Origin: CAZAQV01 sp964487255
GTDB lineage: Bacteria; Myxococcota_A; Polyangia; Polyangiales; CAZAQV01
DNA length: 64,000 nt
Assembly (NCBI GenBank): GCA_964487255.1
Contig: CAZAQV010000013.1
Coordinates: 62,001-126,000, forward strand
Reading direction: 5' to 3'
This document shows, in pieces, positions 51,018 to 59,684 of the stretch (position 1 is the stretch's first letter; every line of letters begins with the position of its first letter). Under the pieces are notes generated by a model, which worked only from the letters and a program-made list of their open reading frames with translations, had not been told where the DNA came from and searched no databases. The position numbers and the translations under genes were made by a program.

Positions 51018-52205
51018 ATGAAATGGCTGCTGCGTGGACTGATCGGCACGGTCTTCATCTTGGCGCTGCTAGCAGCAGGCATCTGGATGCTTACGCGAGA
51101 ACGGGTCGGGACGTCAGCTCAAGGGGAGCGTCTGACGCGCATGCAGAACTCGGCACAATGGAAGAACGGCCAGTTTACGAACCCGCTCAAGCGGGTCGAC
51201 GGACCCTTCGCGAGAATGATGCGTGACTTCTTCTTCGGTGGCTCGGCCGACCGAGTTCCGGATGAGCCTATCGATCCCATTCGTCGCAAGCGCAGCGACT
51301 TCGACGAACCACCGCCGGGGGGGCTGCGCATCACCTGGCTCGGTCACTCCACGCTACTGATCGAAATCGACGGCGCGCGTGTGCTCGTCGACCCGGTCTG
51401 GGGCGAGCGCTCGTCTCCTCTTTCTTTCGCCGGACCCAAACGCTTTTATGCACCTCCACTGCCTCTTGCCGAGCTTCCAGACGTCGACGCCATCGTGATA
51501 TCGCATGACCACTACGATCACCTCGACTTCGATACCGTCAAGGCACTCCGCGAGAACGATGCGCGGTGGGTGACGCCACTCGGCGTCGGGGCACACCTTG
51601 AGCACTGGGGCATCCCCAAACACCGCATTACGGAGCTCGATTGGTGGGAGGACACCAGGGTCGGATCGCTCACGCTGACCTGCACCCCCGCGCGGCACTT
51701 CTCAGGCAGGTCCGCTTTGTTTGCCGATCAGAATGCAACCCTCTGGTCCGGGTGGGCCATCGCCGGTCCGACGCGACGCGTGTTCTATAGCGGCGACACG
51801 GCGCTCCATCCGGAGTTCGCAGACATCGGCAAGCGGCTCGGTCCCTTCGACGTCGGTATTTTCGAGGTTGGGGCTTACAACGCCATGTGGGCAGACGTGC
51901 ACCTGGGCCCAGAGCAAGCCGTGCTCGCGCACCAACTGGTCGGCAGCCGTGTGATGTTCCCCGTGCACTGGGGACTTTTCGACCTGGCACTCCACAGCTG
52001 GACCGAGCCAATTGAGCGCACGCTCGTGGCCGCGAAAAAGCACGCGGTCGAGGTGGCGTCCCCGCGTCCTGGAGGCTCCTTCGAGTGGAGTGACGCGCCA
52101 CTGCCTGCGGTCGACCGTTGGTGGCCTAACGTACCTTGGCAAACCGTCGACGAGGCTCCGAGCTGGTCCTCCTCGGTCGATGACTTGCTCAACGGTTATC
52201 GCTAA
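51018..52205 (+). CDS. MBL-fold metallohydrolase (NAPE-PLD/UlaG-like), membrane-anchored
   Basis: The 395-residue protein starts with one hydrophobic helix (LIGTVFILALLAAGIWML, 8-25) acting as anchor or uncleaved signal. The metallo-beta-lactamase fold follows: VISHDHYDHLD (the H-x-H-x-D-H motif near residue 160), PARHFSGRS (next His), YSGDT (bridging Asp) and MFPVHWGLFDLALH (last His). The strand ITWLGHSTLLIEIDG and the H-W-G-x-F-D-L segment are typical of NAPE-PLD-like and UlaG-like members that cleave phosphodiester or lactone bonds of lipids. Its last 17 bases overlap a pseudogene on the other strand. Confidence 0.8.
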   Translation: MKWLLRGLIGTVFILALLAAGIWMLTRERVGTSAQGERLTRMQNSAQWKNGQFTNPLKRVDGPFARMMRDFFFGGSADRVPDEPIDPIRRKRSDFDEPPPGGLRITWLGHSTLLIEIDGARVLVDPVWGERSSPLSFAGPKRFYAPPLPLAELPDVDAIVISHDHYDHLDFDTVKALRENDARWVTPLGVGAHLEHWGIPKHRITELDWWEDTRVGSLTLTCTPARHFSGRSALFADQNATLWSGWAIAGPTRRVFYSGDTALHPEFADIGKRLGPFDVGIFEVGAYNAMWADVHLGPEQAVLAHQLVGSRVMFPVHWGLFDLALHSWTEPIERTLVAAKKHAVEVASPRPGGSFEWSDAPLPAVDRWWPNVPWQTVDEAPSWSSSVDDLLNGYR

Positions 52206-52704
52206 GTGCTGGCACCGCACTGGGCGACGAGCCAACCAGTCGTTCTTTGAGCACTTCACAATCCAAACGTCTGTAGTTCGGAGCAACCCCGGAAAGCCGA
52301 TCAAGCAGCTCGGCCGCGGGCTTGGCACGTCCGAGCTCGACATTCGCGCTTGCGGCAAGAAACAGCAACTCAGGATCTTTATGAAAGGGACCGTTTAACG
52401 AAGGCAAGCAAAGCTGGAGCGCGTCGTCGTGGCGCCCCTCCTGGAGGTACGCATCGGCCAACGCTTTTCGGTTACGGAGGGTATCAAGGGCTGCAAACTC
52501 AGCTTCAAGCTCCGCGGTTGTAACGCTGACTCGTCGTCGTGGCGACGAACGCTAAAATTCGGGAATATGAATCGAGAATGCATAAATGAGACATCCCAGT
52601 ACGGGCACGCCAATGATAATCCACAGCCACGGGCTCACACGCTCGGTTCGCACTGCATGCACACCACACACCACCCAAAATTCCGTGACCCCGCAGCAAA
52701 CTAT
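52189..52704 (-). pseudogene. PLDc_N-TPR membrane protein pseudogene
   Basis: Reading leftward from about 52704, the frame gives a short membrane segment with FWVVCGVHAVRTERVSPWLW and then IIIGVPVLGCLIYAFSIHIP, the usual N-terminal PLDc_N-like head. A TAG (52552-52554) then interrupts it, and the same frame resumes with VTTAELEAEFAALDTLRNRK and the TPR unit ALADAYLQEGRHDDALQLCL. Intact relatives run on in one frame and have about 100 more residues. Here the start looks lost (ATA where ATG is expected), one codon is a stop, and the end is cut at 52189. The stretch from 52461 alone could still give a 90-residue product. Confidence 0.6.
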
Positions 52705-52718
52705 GGCAGGCTGAGGTT

Positions 52719-53213
52719 ATGGTGAAAAAGCGCACTCTTTCGGGCCGCTACAATGTTCACTTGGTTCGTCATGCGCACGCGGGCAAGCCCGAAGAATGGG
52801 AGGGCGACGACGCCCTACGCCCACTCACGCAAAAAGGCCTCGCGCAAGCGCAACGTCTCGCATCGTTCATGAAAGCACACGGCATCACGCCCGATGTCAT
52901 CGTGTCGAGCCCACTGCTACGCGCCGCACAGACCGCGCAAGTCCTTGGCGATGGGCTCGGTGTCGAGGTCGTTCTCGACGAGCGCGTGGCCGACTTTTCA
53001 CTTCAGGATGTCGCACAAATCTTGTTTGAGAGTGGCGCGCGCGAACCGCTTTTTGTCGGTCACAACCCCGACTTCGCGGAGCTTCTCGCCCACGTCACCG
53101 AAAGCGGCGTAATGCCCTTCAAAAAGTGTGCGCTCGCGACCGTCGATCTGCATGCAGACGAGGCGGGTGGCACCCTTCGTTGGCTGATCCCACCAAGCCT
53201 CCTGAAAAAGTAA
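52719..53213 (+). CDS. sixA: Phosphohistidine phosphatase SixA-like
   Basis: The 164-residue protein has the histidine phosphatase fold: LVRHAHAGKPEEW (R-H motif, with the catalytic His near 18), SSPLLRAAQTA and the second His in FVGHNPDFAELL. SixA removes phosphate from phosphohistidine on phosphorelay proteins. The family also includes other small phosphatases, so the substrate is not proven. It has 12 residues before the usual start; the ATG at 52719 is the only good start. It is divergent from the PLDc_N-TPR pseudogene and convergent with the DEI-repeat protein at 53223. Confidence 0.85.
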   Translation: MVKKRTLSGRYNVHLVRHAHAGKPEEWEGDDALRPLTQKGLAQAQRLASFMKAHGITPDVIVSSPLLRAAQTAQVLGDGLGVEVVLDERVADFSLQDVAQILFESGAREPLFVGHNPDFAELLAHVTESGVMPFKKCALATVDLHADEAGGTLRWLIPPSLLKK

Positions 53214-53222
53214 GACGATATT

Positions 53223-53708
53223 CTAGTAAAAGGGTGGGTGGTCCTCTTGGTCCGGAAGCTGCACCTCCGGGCGGGTCTGGTCCTCGTAGAGGCTGCTAAC
53301 CATTCGCGTCACCTCCAGGTCCACCGGCTTACGCGGCCGACCAAAGTCGGAGAACACGATTTCATCAATGCTCAGCATCGCGGTTCCCAACACTCGCTCG
53401 GGCTCAACCTCGATTTCACCGATGGAGAGAACGGCAGTGCCCGGGTTGGAGTCGCTTACACATTCGAGCTCTTCGAGCGAGACGGTGTCGGTGTCGATGT
53501 CGGCATCGTCTTCAAAGACAATCTCGTCGAGGGAAAGCATCACCGTCTCGGTTTGGCGCAGCGATCGGTACGCAACCCGAGCCTCCGGATAGAGCGCCGA
53601 GAGCATGGCAGCCTGTCGACGGGCCCGCTCCGCGTTACTGAACCGGTGGCCCTTCACCTGGTTTGGACCAAACTGCAGGACAACCTCGTATTGTTCACAC
53701 ATTGCCAT
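53223..53708 (-). CDS. Protein with repeated T-x-x-L-S-x-x-E-I motifs, unknown
   Basis: The protein (161 residues from the ATG at 53708) has a small N-terminal domain (about 5-50) with strand EQYEVVLQFGPNQVKGHRFS and helix AERARRQAAMLSALYP. An acidic, probably disordered region follows with four related motifs: TVMLSLDEIVFED, TVSLEELECV, TAVLSIGEIEVE and TAMLSIDEIVFSD. Each has a Thr three residues before Leu-Ser. Repeats like this are common docking or phosphorylation sites, and a cell with several Ser/Thr kinases and FHA proteins could use them. No family is recognised. The ATG at 53702 is an alternative start. Confidence 0.55.
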   Translation of the reverse strand: MAMCEQYEVVLQFGPNQVKGHRFSNAERARRQAAMLSALYPEARVAYRSLRQTETVMLSLDEIVFEDDADIDTDTVSLEELECVSDSNPGTAVLSIGEIEVEPERVLGTAMLSIDEIVFSDFGRPRKPVDLEVTRMVSSLYEDQTRPEVQLPDQEDHPPFY

Positions 53709-53915
53709 ACACGTGGATTTTTGCAGCAATCATGCCGAGTCTTGAGTGTACTTCTCAACTTGATATTACTGTATTTTCTGAGCTAGACTGGTCGCTCTCG
53801 GAGCGATGGACGCGCCGATCTGGGTTCTCCTGAACCCACTCTGAGCTGACCTCATGGTTGGACGATTTGCCGTGGCGCCCACCTGGCCAGAGCTATAGAT
53901 CAAGGACATCAAGGT

Positions 53916-54629
53916 ATGAATCCGTCTGCACCGATCACGGTGCTTCCCCAGCCCGACGACACCACCTGCGGCCCCACTTGTCTGCACGCCGTGTACAGAT
54001 TTTGGGGCGATGACATTCCGCTGCACGAGGTGGTGCGTGAGATCGAACCACTTCCTGAGGGCGGCACACTCGCAGTCAACCTGGCGAATCACGCGCTGGC
54101 ACGCGGCTACGAAGCAACGCTCTACACCTACAACTTGAGACTCTTTGATCCGTCTTGGTTCGGTAGGAATACCGACCTCATCTCAGCCCTACAAGCGCAA
54201 GAACGCTTCAAGTCGGACCACCTGGAGTCGAAACTTTCGCGCGCTACCAACGCCTATGTGGAGTACCTCGAACGCGGCGGCACCATTTGCTACGAAGAGC
54301 TTTCTGACGTACTCCTGGCTCGGCTATTTGCCAAACGACAACCGATTCTCACCGGTCTGAGTGCAACCTACCTGTACGGCTGCGCGCGCGAGTTCAACGA
54401 CCAGTACGACGCGATCTCCGGTGAGCCGACGGGACATTTCGTCGTACTTGCAGACTATGATCAAGAAGCCGGCTCCATTCAGGTCGCAGACCCACTGCGC
54501 GACAACCCCGGCTTCGGCGAGCAGTACTACAGGGTCAGCATCTCACGGCTCATTGGGGCAATATGCCTGGGCATCATGACGTATGATGCCAACCTGCTCA
54601 TGATCTCAAAGCCGGAGCACGAAACGTGA
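53916..54629 (+). CDS. C39-like (papain-fold) peptidase, first gene of amidoligase cluster
   Basis: The 237-residue protein begins with the papain-like C39 motif: Q12 in VLPQPDD, Cys18 in DDTTCGPTCLHAVY, His174 in TGHFVVLADYD and Asp192 in VADPL. The Q-C-H-D set for catalysis is present. No signal peptide and no ABC transporter are seen, so it acts in the cytoplasm, unlike bacteriocin C39 peptidases. It ends in a GTGA overlap with the RimK-like gene; GCS2 and N-formylglutamate amidohydrolase genes follow the same way. Similar clusters of peptidase, ATP-grasp and GCS2 have been proposed to make or edit peptide-like metabolites. Confidence 0.75.
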   Translation: MNPSAPITVLPQPDDTTCGPTCLHAVYRFWGDDIPLHEVVREIEPLPEGGTLAVNLANHALARGYEATLYTYNLRLFDPSWFGRNTDLISALQAQERFKSDHLESKLSRATNAYVEYLERGGTICYEELSDVLLARLFAKRQPILTGLSATYLYGCAREFNDQYDAISGEPTGHFVVLADYDQEAGSIQVADPLRDNPGFGEQYYRVSISRLIGAICLGIMTYDANLLMISKPEHET

Positions 54630-56092
54630 GAACACTCGTCGTCATCGAAAACATCGAACGTTGGCCACTTGAGATTCCAGGCATCGAAGTCATCGCCGCG
54701 AAAGAGTACCTGACCAACGCCCGGTTCGGTGGAGGGAGGCGACTCAATGTTTTCAACCTGTGCCGTAGCTACCGCTACCAAAGCACGGGCTACTACGTAT
54801 CTTTGCTGGCCACCGCCCGCGGACACCGCACGCTTCCGTCCGTCAAGACGCTTCAAGACTTGCGAGAATCGGCACTGCTGCGCGTCGCCGGAAGCTGGGT
54901 CGATGACATCGTTCAGAAGTCGTTGGCAGGTATCAAGGCTGAGCGTTTCGAATTGAGCATCTACTTCGGTCGAAACTTGGCGAAGCGTCACGATAGGCTT
55001 GCCCGCGCGCTATTTGCACATTTTCCAGCACCGCTCATGCGCGCAACATTTATTCAAAGCGATAAGCGCTGGCATCTACAGGGCCTCAACGTGATCGCCG
55101 CGAGTGATATCCCGGAGTCGCACCAAGAATTTGTTGTCGCGCGCGCGCAGCGCTTCTTCTCGCGAAGCCCCGGACGCCGCCCCAAAGAGTATCGATGGGA
55201 CTTGGCACTTCTATACAACGCGGAAGAAGTGGACGCGCCCTCTGACCCACGCGCGATTCAACTTTTCGTTCAAGCTGGAGAGCGGCTCGGGGTAGACGTT
55301 TCGATTGTAAGCAAGGACGATCTCGGCCGCGTTGCTGAGTTTGACGGGCTCTTCATACGTGAAACGACTGCGGTCAACCACCATACCTTTCGCTTCGCAA
55401 CGCGAGCGCAAGCGGAGGGGCTGGCTGTGATCGACGACCCCGAGTCGATAGTGCGCTGTACAAACAAAGTCTACCAAGCGGAGATCTTTACGCTGCACGA
55501 TATTCCACAACCGCGAACGATGATCGTTCACGCTGGAAACCGCCAGCGCGTGGCAGAAGAACTCGGTTTTCCATGCGTGATCAAGCGCCCTGACTCTTCT
55601 TTTTCGGCCGGCGTCGTGAAAGCAACAGATGAGAAGGAGTTGAACGGTCATCTCGATGACTTTCTCGGGCGCTCCGAGCTGGTCGTCGCACAAGAGTACG
55701 CCCCCTCGGACTTCGATTGGCGCGTTGGTCTCATTGGGGGCAAGCCGCTGTACGTATGCAAGTACCACATGGCGCGCGGGCACTGGCAGATCCAAAAAGC
55801 GCTGGACGCCGAACGCCGTAGCTATGGAAGGACAGACACCATGAGAGTCGAAGACGCACCAAAGCATGTGGTCGACCTCGCTGTGCGCGCTGCCGGACTC
55901 ATCGGCAAAGGACTCTACGGCGTGGACATCAAGGAGGTCGACGGCCGCTTGATGGTCATGGAGATCAACGACAATCCGAGCATCGAGGCAGGTTGCGAAG
56001 ACGCGGTGCTCAAGAACGAACTTTACGATACGATCATGCGCTTCTTCGTGACTCGCTTTGAAGCACGCGGTCAAAAACAGGAAGCTCCATGA
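54626..56092 (+). CDS. RimK-like ATP-grasp amide ligase
   Basis: The 488-residue protein has an N-terminal domain (about 1-270) related to RimK-family proteins (IENIERWPLEIPGIEVI; LALLYN then GLFIRETTAVNHHTFRFA) and a C-terminal ATP-grasp domain (about 285-475). There, FPCVIKRPDSSFSAGVVKA binds ATP, VAQEYAPSDFDWRVGLIGG is the central strand and MEINDNPSIEAG supplies magnesium ligands. ATP-grasp ligases join an activated carboxylate to an amine, RimK adding glutamates. The start is GTG, coupled by GTGA to the C39 gene; its end overlaps the GCS2 gene by ATGA. Confidence 0.85.
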   Translation: MRTLVVIENIERWPLEIPGIEVIAAKEYLTNARFGGGRRLNVFNLCRSYRYQSTGYYVSLLATARGHRTLPSVKTLQDLRESALLRVAGSWVDDIVQKSLAGIKAERFELSIYFGRNLAKRHDRLARALFAHFPAPLMRATFIQSDKRWHLQGLNVIAASDIPESHQEFVVARAQRFFSRSPGRRPKEYRWDLALLYNAEEVDAPSDPRAIQLFVQAGERLGVDVSIVSKDDLGRVAEFDGLFIRETTAVNHHTFRFATRAQAEGLAVIDDPESIVRCTNKVYQAEIFTLHDIPQPRTMIVHAGNRQRVAEELGFPCVIKRPDSSFSAGVVKATDEKELNGHLDDFLGRSELVVAQEYAPSDFDWRVGLIGGKPLYVCKYHMARGHWQIQKALDAERRSYGRTDTMRVEDAPKHVVDLAVRAAGLIGKGLYGVDIKEVDGRLMVMEINDNPSIEAGCEDAVLKNELYDTIMRFFVTRFEARGQKQEAP

Positions 56093-57324
56093 CCCACCTC
56101 AGGCTCTTTGAAGGCTACGGAATCGAACTTGAGTACATGATCGTAGACCGAGACTCCCTCGCAGTTCGCCCCATCGCCGACGAGCTCTTGCGCAAGGTCG
56201 GTGGTGGGTATGAGATGGAGGTCGAAGTTGGCCCTGTCGCGTGGTCGAACGAACTGGCGCTCCACGTGGTCGAGATCAAGACCAACGGCCCTGCGCAAGA
56301 CCTCTCGAAGTTGGGTGCGACCTTTCAAGAGCACATTGAAAAGATCGAAGCACTGCTCGAACCGGAGAACGCTCGTCTTCTACCGAGCGGCATGCACCCC
56401 CTGATGAACCCGGACGAAGAGCTGCGTCTATGGCCTCACGAAGACAAACGGATCTACAACACTTTTGACCGCATTTTTGACTGCCGAGGCCATGGCTGGT
56501 CGAACTTGCAGAGCACCCACATCAACTTGCCGTTCTCGAACGATGAAGAGTTCGGGCGCCTACACGCCGCGATTCGCATGGTGCTACCCATCTTACCGGC
56601 TCTCGCAGCGAGCTCGCCGGTCGAGCAAGGCAGGCTTACGGGCATGATGGACACCCGCCTACACCACTACCGACACAATGCAGATCGTGTGTTTTCCGTC
56701 ACAGGCCACGTCGTTCCCGAACGGGTTTTCACCCGGGACGCGTATGAACAAGAGCTCCTTCAGCGCATCTACCGCGACCTCGCCCCGCTCGACCCCGAGG
56801 GCGTGCTTTCACACGAATGGGTCAATGCTCGTGGCTGCATCGCGCGCTTTGATCGCATGGCACTTGAGATTCGTGTTCTCGACATCCAAGAGTGCCCGGC
56901 CGCGGACCTGGCGGTGGTCGGCGCCGTCACCTCAGTCGTCCGCGCGCTGGTCGATGAGCGCTGGGCCTCCGTCCAAGAGCAGCAAGCCTGGGACGAAAGG
57001 GACCTCTACAAAATTTTCGAAAAGTGCGTCGACGGCGGTGACCTCACCGAGATTGACGATGTAAACTACCTATCAGTGTTTGGGTACGAAACTTCACAGC
57101 CGGTGGTCGCTCGCGAGCTGTGGCAGAAGCTGTTCGAAGCATGTGACGCTCCGGCATCGCAGGAGTGGGAAGGTTGGTTCGATGTCTACGCACGAAACGG
57201 GTGCTTGGCGCGGCGTATTGAACGCCGTCTTGCCAACCAGCCAACAACCGAGGAAATCAAGACCGTTTACACGGAGCTCGCACAGTGCTTGCGGGAAGGT
57301 GAACTCTTTGCGGGTGAAGCGTGA
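56089..57324 (+). CDS. Glutamate-cysteine ligase 2 (GCS2)-family amide ligase
   Basis: The 411-residue protein has the glutamine-synthetase-like fold of GCS2 ligases: GYGIELEYMIVDRDSL at the start, HVVEIKTNGPAQDL, LLPSGMHPLMNP, NLQSTHINLPFSN and ALEIRVLDIQECPAADL. The acidic and His residues that bind metal-ATP and glutamate are in the conserved places as far as can be judged. It should form a gamma-glutamyl amide. The actual amine partner may be cysteine or another compound. It is coupled by 4-bp overlaps to both neighbours, so it works with the ATP-grasp ligase and the amidohydrolase. Confidence 0.8.
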   Translation: MTHLRLFEGYGIELEYMIVDRDSLAVRPIADELLRKVGGGYEMEVEVGPVAWSNELALHVVEIKTNGPAQDLSKLGATFQEHIEKIEALLEPENARLLPSGMHPLMNPDEELRLWPHEDKRIYNTFDRIFDCRGHGWSNLQSTHINLPFSNDEEFGRLHAAIRMVLPILPALAASSPVEQGRLTGMMDTRLHHYRHNADRVFSVTGHVVPERVFTRDAYEQELLQRIYRDLAPLDPEGVLSHEWVNARGCIARFDRMALEIRVLDIQECPAADLAVVGAVTSVVRALVDERWASVQEQQAWDERDLYKIFEKCVDGGDLTEIDDVNYLSVFGYETSQPVVARELWQKLFEACDAPASQEWEGWFDVYARNGCLARRIERRLANQPTTEEIKTVYTELAQCLREGELFAGEA

Positions 57325-58034
57325 TCCGTGATCGCCTCGTACTCACGTGCGAGCACGCCGGCAACCACATCCCCCCGAAGTATCTCGAACTGTTTGAAAG
57401 CATCGAAGCCAAACGCGCACTCAACAGCCACCTGGGCTACGACGTCGGTGCATTTTGGGCGGCAAAGCAACTCGCTGTGCTTCTCGACGCAACCTTGGCA
57501 TTCACCAAGGTCAGCCGTCTCTTGATCGACCACAACCGTAGCGAACAACACAAGGAACTTTTCTCTGAGTTTTCGGATGCGCTCGACGAGGAGACGCGGG
57601 AGGCCCTCCTTCGGAACTACCATCGCCGCCACCGAGATAGTGTTCGCAAACTGATCAACACACGAACGCTGAAACCCGTCGTGCACATCGCCGTCCACAG
57701 TTTTACGCCGGTGCTCGACGGGGAGGAACGAACGGCGGATATTGCGTTTCTTTACGATCCGTCGCGAAAGCTAGAAAAGGCATTCTGTGAAAGAGTGACT
57801 TCGAACCTGAAGGGGCAGACGGAGCTCCGCGTTCGGCGCAATTACCCGTACAAGGGAACGACCGACGGTCTAACCACGACGCTACGCAAGGAATACAAGC
57901 CTCGCGACTATCTCGGCATTGAGCTTGAGATTAACCAGGCCGCGCTCGTACTGAGCGATCGGTCCGAGCGTCGCGCGATGATTGAATCGCTCGTGGGTGC
58001 GATCGAAACCACGATTGACGCCATCAAAAAATAG
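57321..58034 (+). CDS. N-formylglutamate amidohydrolase (FGase)-family protein
   Basis: The 237-residue zinc hydrolase has the FGase landmarks: LTCEHAGNHIP (His and Asn, residues 8-18), a strand near RLLIDHNRSEQH with Asp and Arg, HIAVHSFTPVLDG (His) and ELRVRRNYPYKG plus YLGIELEINQAAL (Glu). FGases cut N-formylglutamate in histidine breakdown, but no hut genes are here. The cluster suggests it removes or trims an N-acyl glutamyl group. It is coupled by GTGA to the GCS2 gene, and followed after 16 bases by the CDGSH-glutamate synthase gene. Confidence 0.85.
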   Translation: MIRDRLVLTCEHAGNHIPPKYLELFESIEAKRALNSHLGYDVGAFWAAKQLAVLLDATLAFTKVSRLLIDHNRSEQHKELFSEFSDALDEETREALLRNYHRRHRDSVRKLINTRTLKPVVHIAVHSFTPVLDGEERTADIAFLYDPSRKLEKAFCERVTSNLKGQTELRVRRNYPYKGTTDGLTTTLRKEYKPRDYLGIELEINQAALVLSDRSERRAMIESLVGAIETTIDAIKK

Positions 58035-58050
58035 TGCAACGCCGAGAGGG

Positions 58051-59595
58051 ATGACCAAAGCGCTCCCTATCGTCGCTGATAACAAGCCCAAAGAGGTCGC
58101 TCTGAAGAAGGGGGAAGAGTACTACTTCTGTCGCTGCGGGCGCTCGTCCAACCAACCTTTCTGCGACGGTTCACACAAAGGCACAGGGTTTAATCCCAAA
58201 GCGTTCACCGCGGACGAGGATGGACCGGCATATCTCTGCATGTGCAAGCACACCGGCAATGCACCGTTTTGCGACGGGACCCACAAGCAGTTCTCGAAGG
58301 AGCAAGTCGGCGAGGAAGGACCCGGCCCAAGCGCGAAGCACGAACTACCCGTTGTCGAAGCAACGCCCGAAGAGCCCACCGTGGCGTTCATTCACCAGCT
58401 CGCCGAAGAAGGTCTCTCGAAGCTCGGCCATCACGGTCCGATGACCTCGATGGGTGTTCCGCGCCATACGCTGCCGCATTGGGACCAGATCCAGATCTTG
58501 CCCGCGCAGATGGCGCGCAAGCCGCTACTCGAAGACCACCCAGTGAGCACCGAGCTCGTCATCGGTCCAAAGGCCGACAAACCGTTGACCTTGAAGATCC
58601 CGCTTTTTGTCTCCGACATGAGCTTCGGTTCCCTCTCAGAAGAGGCGAAGGTCTCGCTCGCAAAAGGTGCCGAGTTGGCGGGCACTGGCATCTGTTCGGG
58701 CGAAGGTGGCATGCTGCCCGAGGAGCAAGCCGCAAACAGCCGCTACCTGTACGAGCTGGCAAGCGCGCAGTTCGGTTATCGCGAAGAGTTGCTCAAGAAG
58801 GTCCAAGCTTTTCACTTCAAGGGCGGACAAGGTGCCAAAACGGGGACCGGCGGTCACCTTCCAGGCGCGAAGAACCGCGGCAAGATTTCGGAGGTGCGAG
58901 GTATTCCGGAGGGCGAGCCGGCGATCTCGCCGCCGACCTTCAAGGACTTGAGCACCGTCGACGACTTCAAGCGCTTCGCAGATCGCGTACGCGAGGTGAG
59001 CGGCGGCATTCCCATCGGTTTCAAACTCAGCGCCAACCACATCGAAGCGGACATGAAGTTCGCACTCGATGCAGGCGCCGACTACATCATCCTAGACGGT
59101 CGCGGCGGCGGCACCGGGGCAGCGCCGCAGATTTTCCGCGACCACATCAGCGTGCCGACGATTCCGGCTCTCGCTCGCGCACGGCGTTTCCTCGATGAGC
59201 GAGGCATGAGCGGCCAGGTCACGCTCATCGTCACAGGCGGGCTTCGCGTGCCCGTCGACTTCGTCAAGGCACTGGCGCTCGGCGCTGACGGCGTCGCGCT
59301 TGCGAACAGCGCAATGCAGGCCATCGGCTGCGTGGCCGCGCGGATGTGTAACACCAACAACTGCCCTTCGGGCGTGGCCACACAGAAGCCCGAACTTCGC
59401 AAGCGGCTCGACACCGAGGCCGCCCCACTTCGCCTCCAACGTTTCCTTGAGTCATCGATAGAGCTGATGACGGTGCTCGCACGCGCGTGCGGCCGCGAAG
59501 CGCTGTCCGACCTATGCCAGGACGACATCGCCACCTGGCACTACGACCTCGCGCGCCTCTCCGGCATCCGCTTCTCCGGCCTCGGGCCAAACTGA
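58051..59595 (+). CDS. Fusion: two CDGSH [2Fe-2S] fingers and FMN-binding glutamate synthase domain
   Basis: The 514-residue protein begins with two CDGSH iron-sulfur fingers: C27-x-C29...C38-D-G-S-H42 and C63-x-C65...C74-D-G-T-H78, each a 3Cys-1His [2Fe-2S] site. From about residue 110 on it has the glutamate synthase central FMN/3Fe-4S domain: PLFVSDMSFGSLSEEAKVSL, GEGGMLPEE, YIILDGRGGGTGAAP and CNTNNCPSGVATQ. It lacks the amidotransferase domain. The FMN site could pass electrons to or from the CDGSH clusters. The ATG at 58051 starts the first finger. It is 16 bases after the FGase stop, so it is probably in the same operon. Confidence 0.85.
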   Translation: MTKALPIVADNKPKEVALKKGEEYYFCRCGRSSNQPFCDGSHKGTGFNPKAFTADEDGPAYLCMCKHTGNAPFCDGTHKQFSKEQVGEEGPGPSAKHELPVVEATPEEPTVAFIHQLAEEGLSKLGHHGPMTSMGVPRHTLPHWDQIQILPAQMARKPLLEDHPVSTELVIGPKADKPLTLKIPLFVSDMSFGSLSEEAKVSLAKGAELAGTGICSGEGGMLPEEQAANSRYLYELASAQFGYREELLKKVQAFHFKGGQGAKTGTGGHLPGAKNRGKISEVRGIPEGEPAISPPTFKDLSTVDDFKRFADRVREVSGGIPIGFKLSANHIEADMKFALDAGADYIILDGRGGGTGAAPQIFRDHISVPTIPALARARRFLDERGMSGQVTLIVTGGLRVPVDFVKALALGADGVALANSAMQAIGCVAARMCNTNNCPSGVATQKPELRKRLDTEAAPLRLQRFLESSIELMTVLARACGREALSDLCQDDIATWHYDLARLSGIRFSGLGPN

Positions 59596-59684
59596 CCTCA
59601 GGGGCATTTCCGGCGAGCATACATCCCCCTATATCCCCCGACATCGAATCTGCCTGCCAGACTTGTCGGTGCTAAACTACAGGA

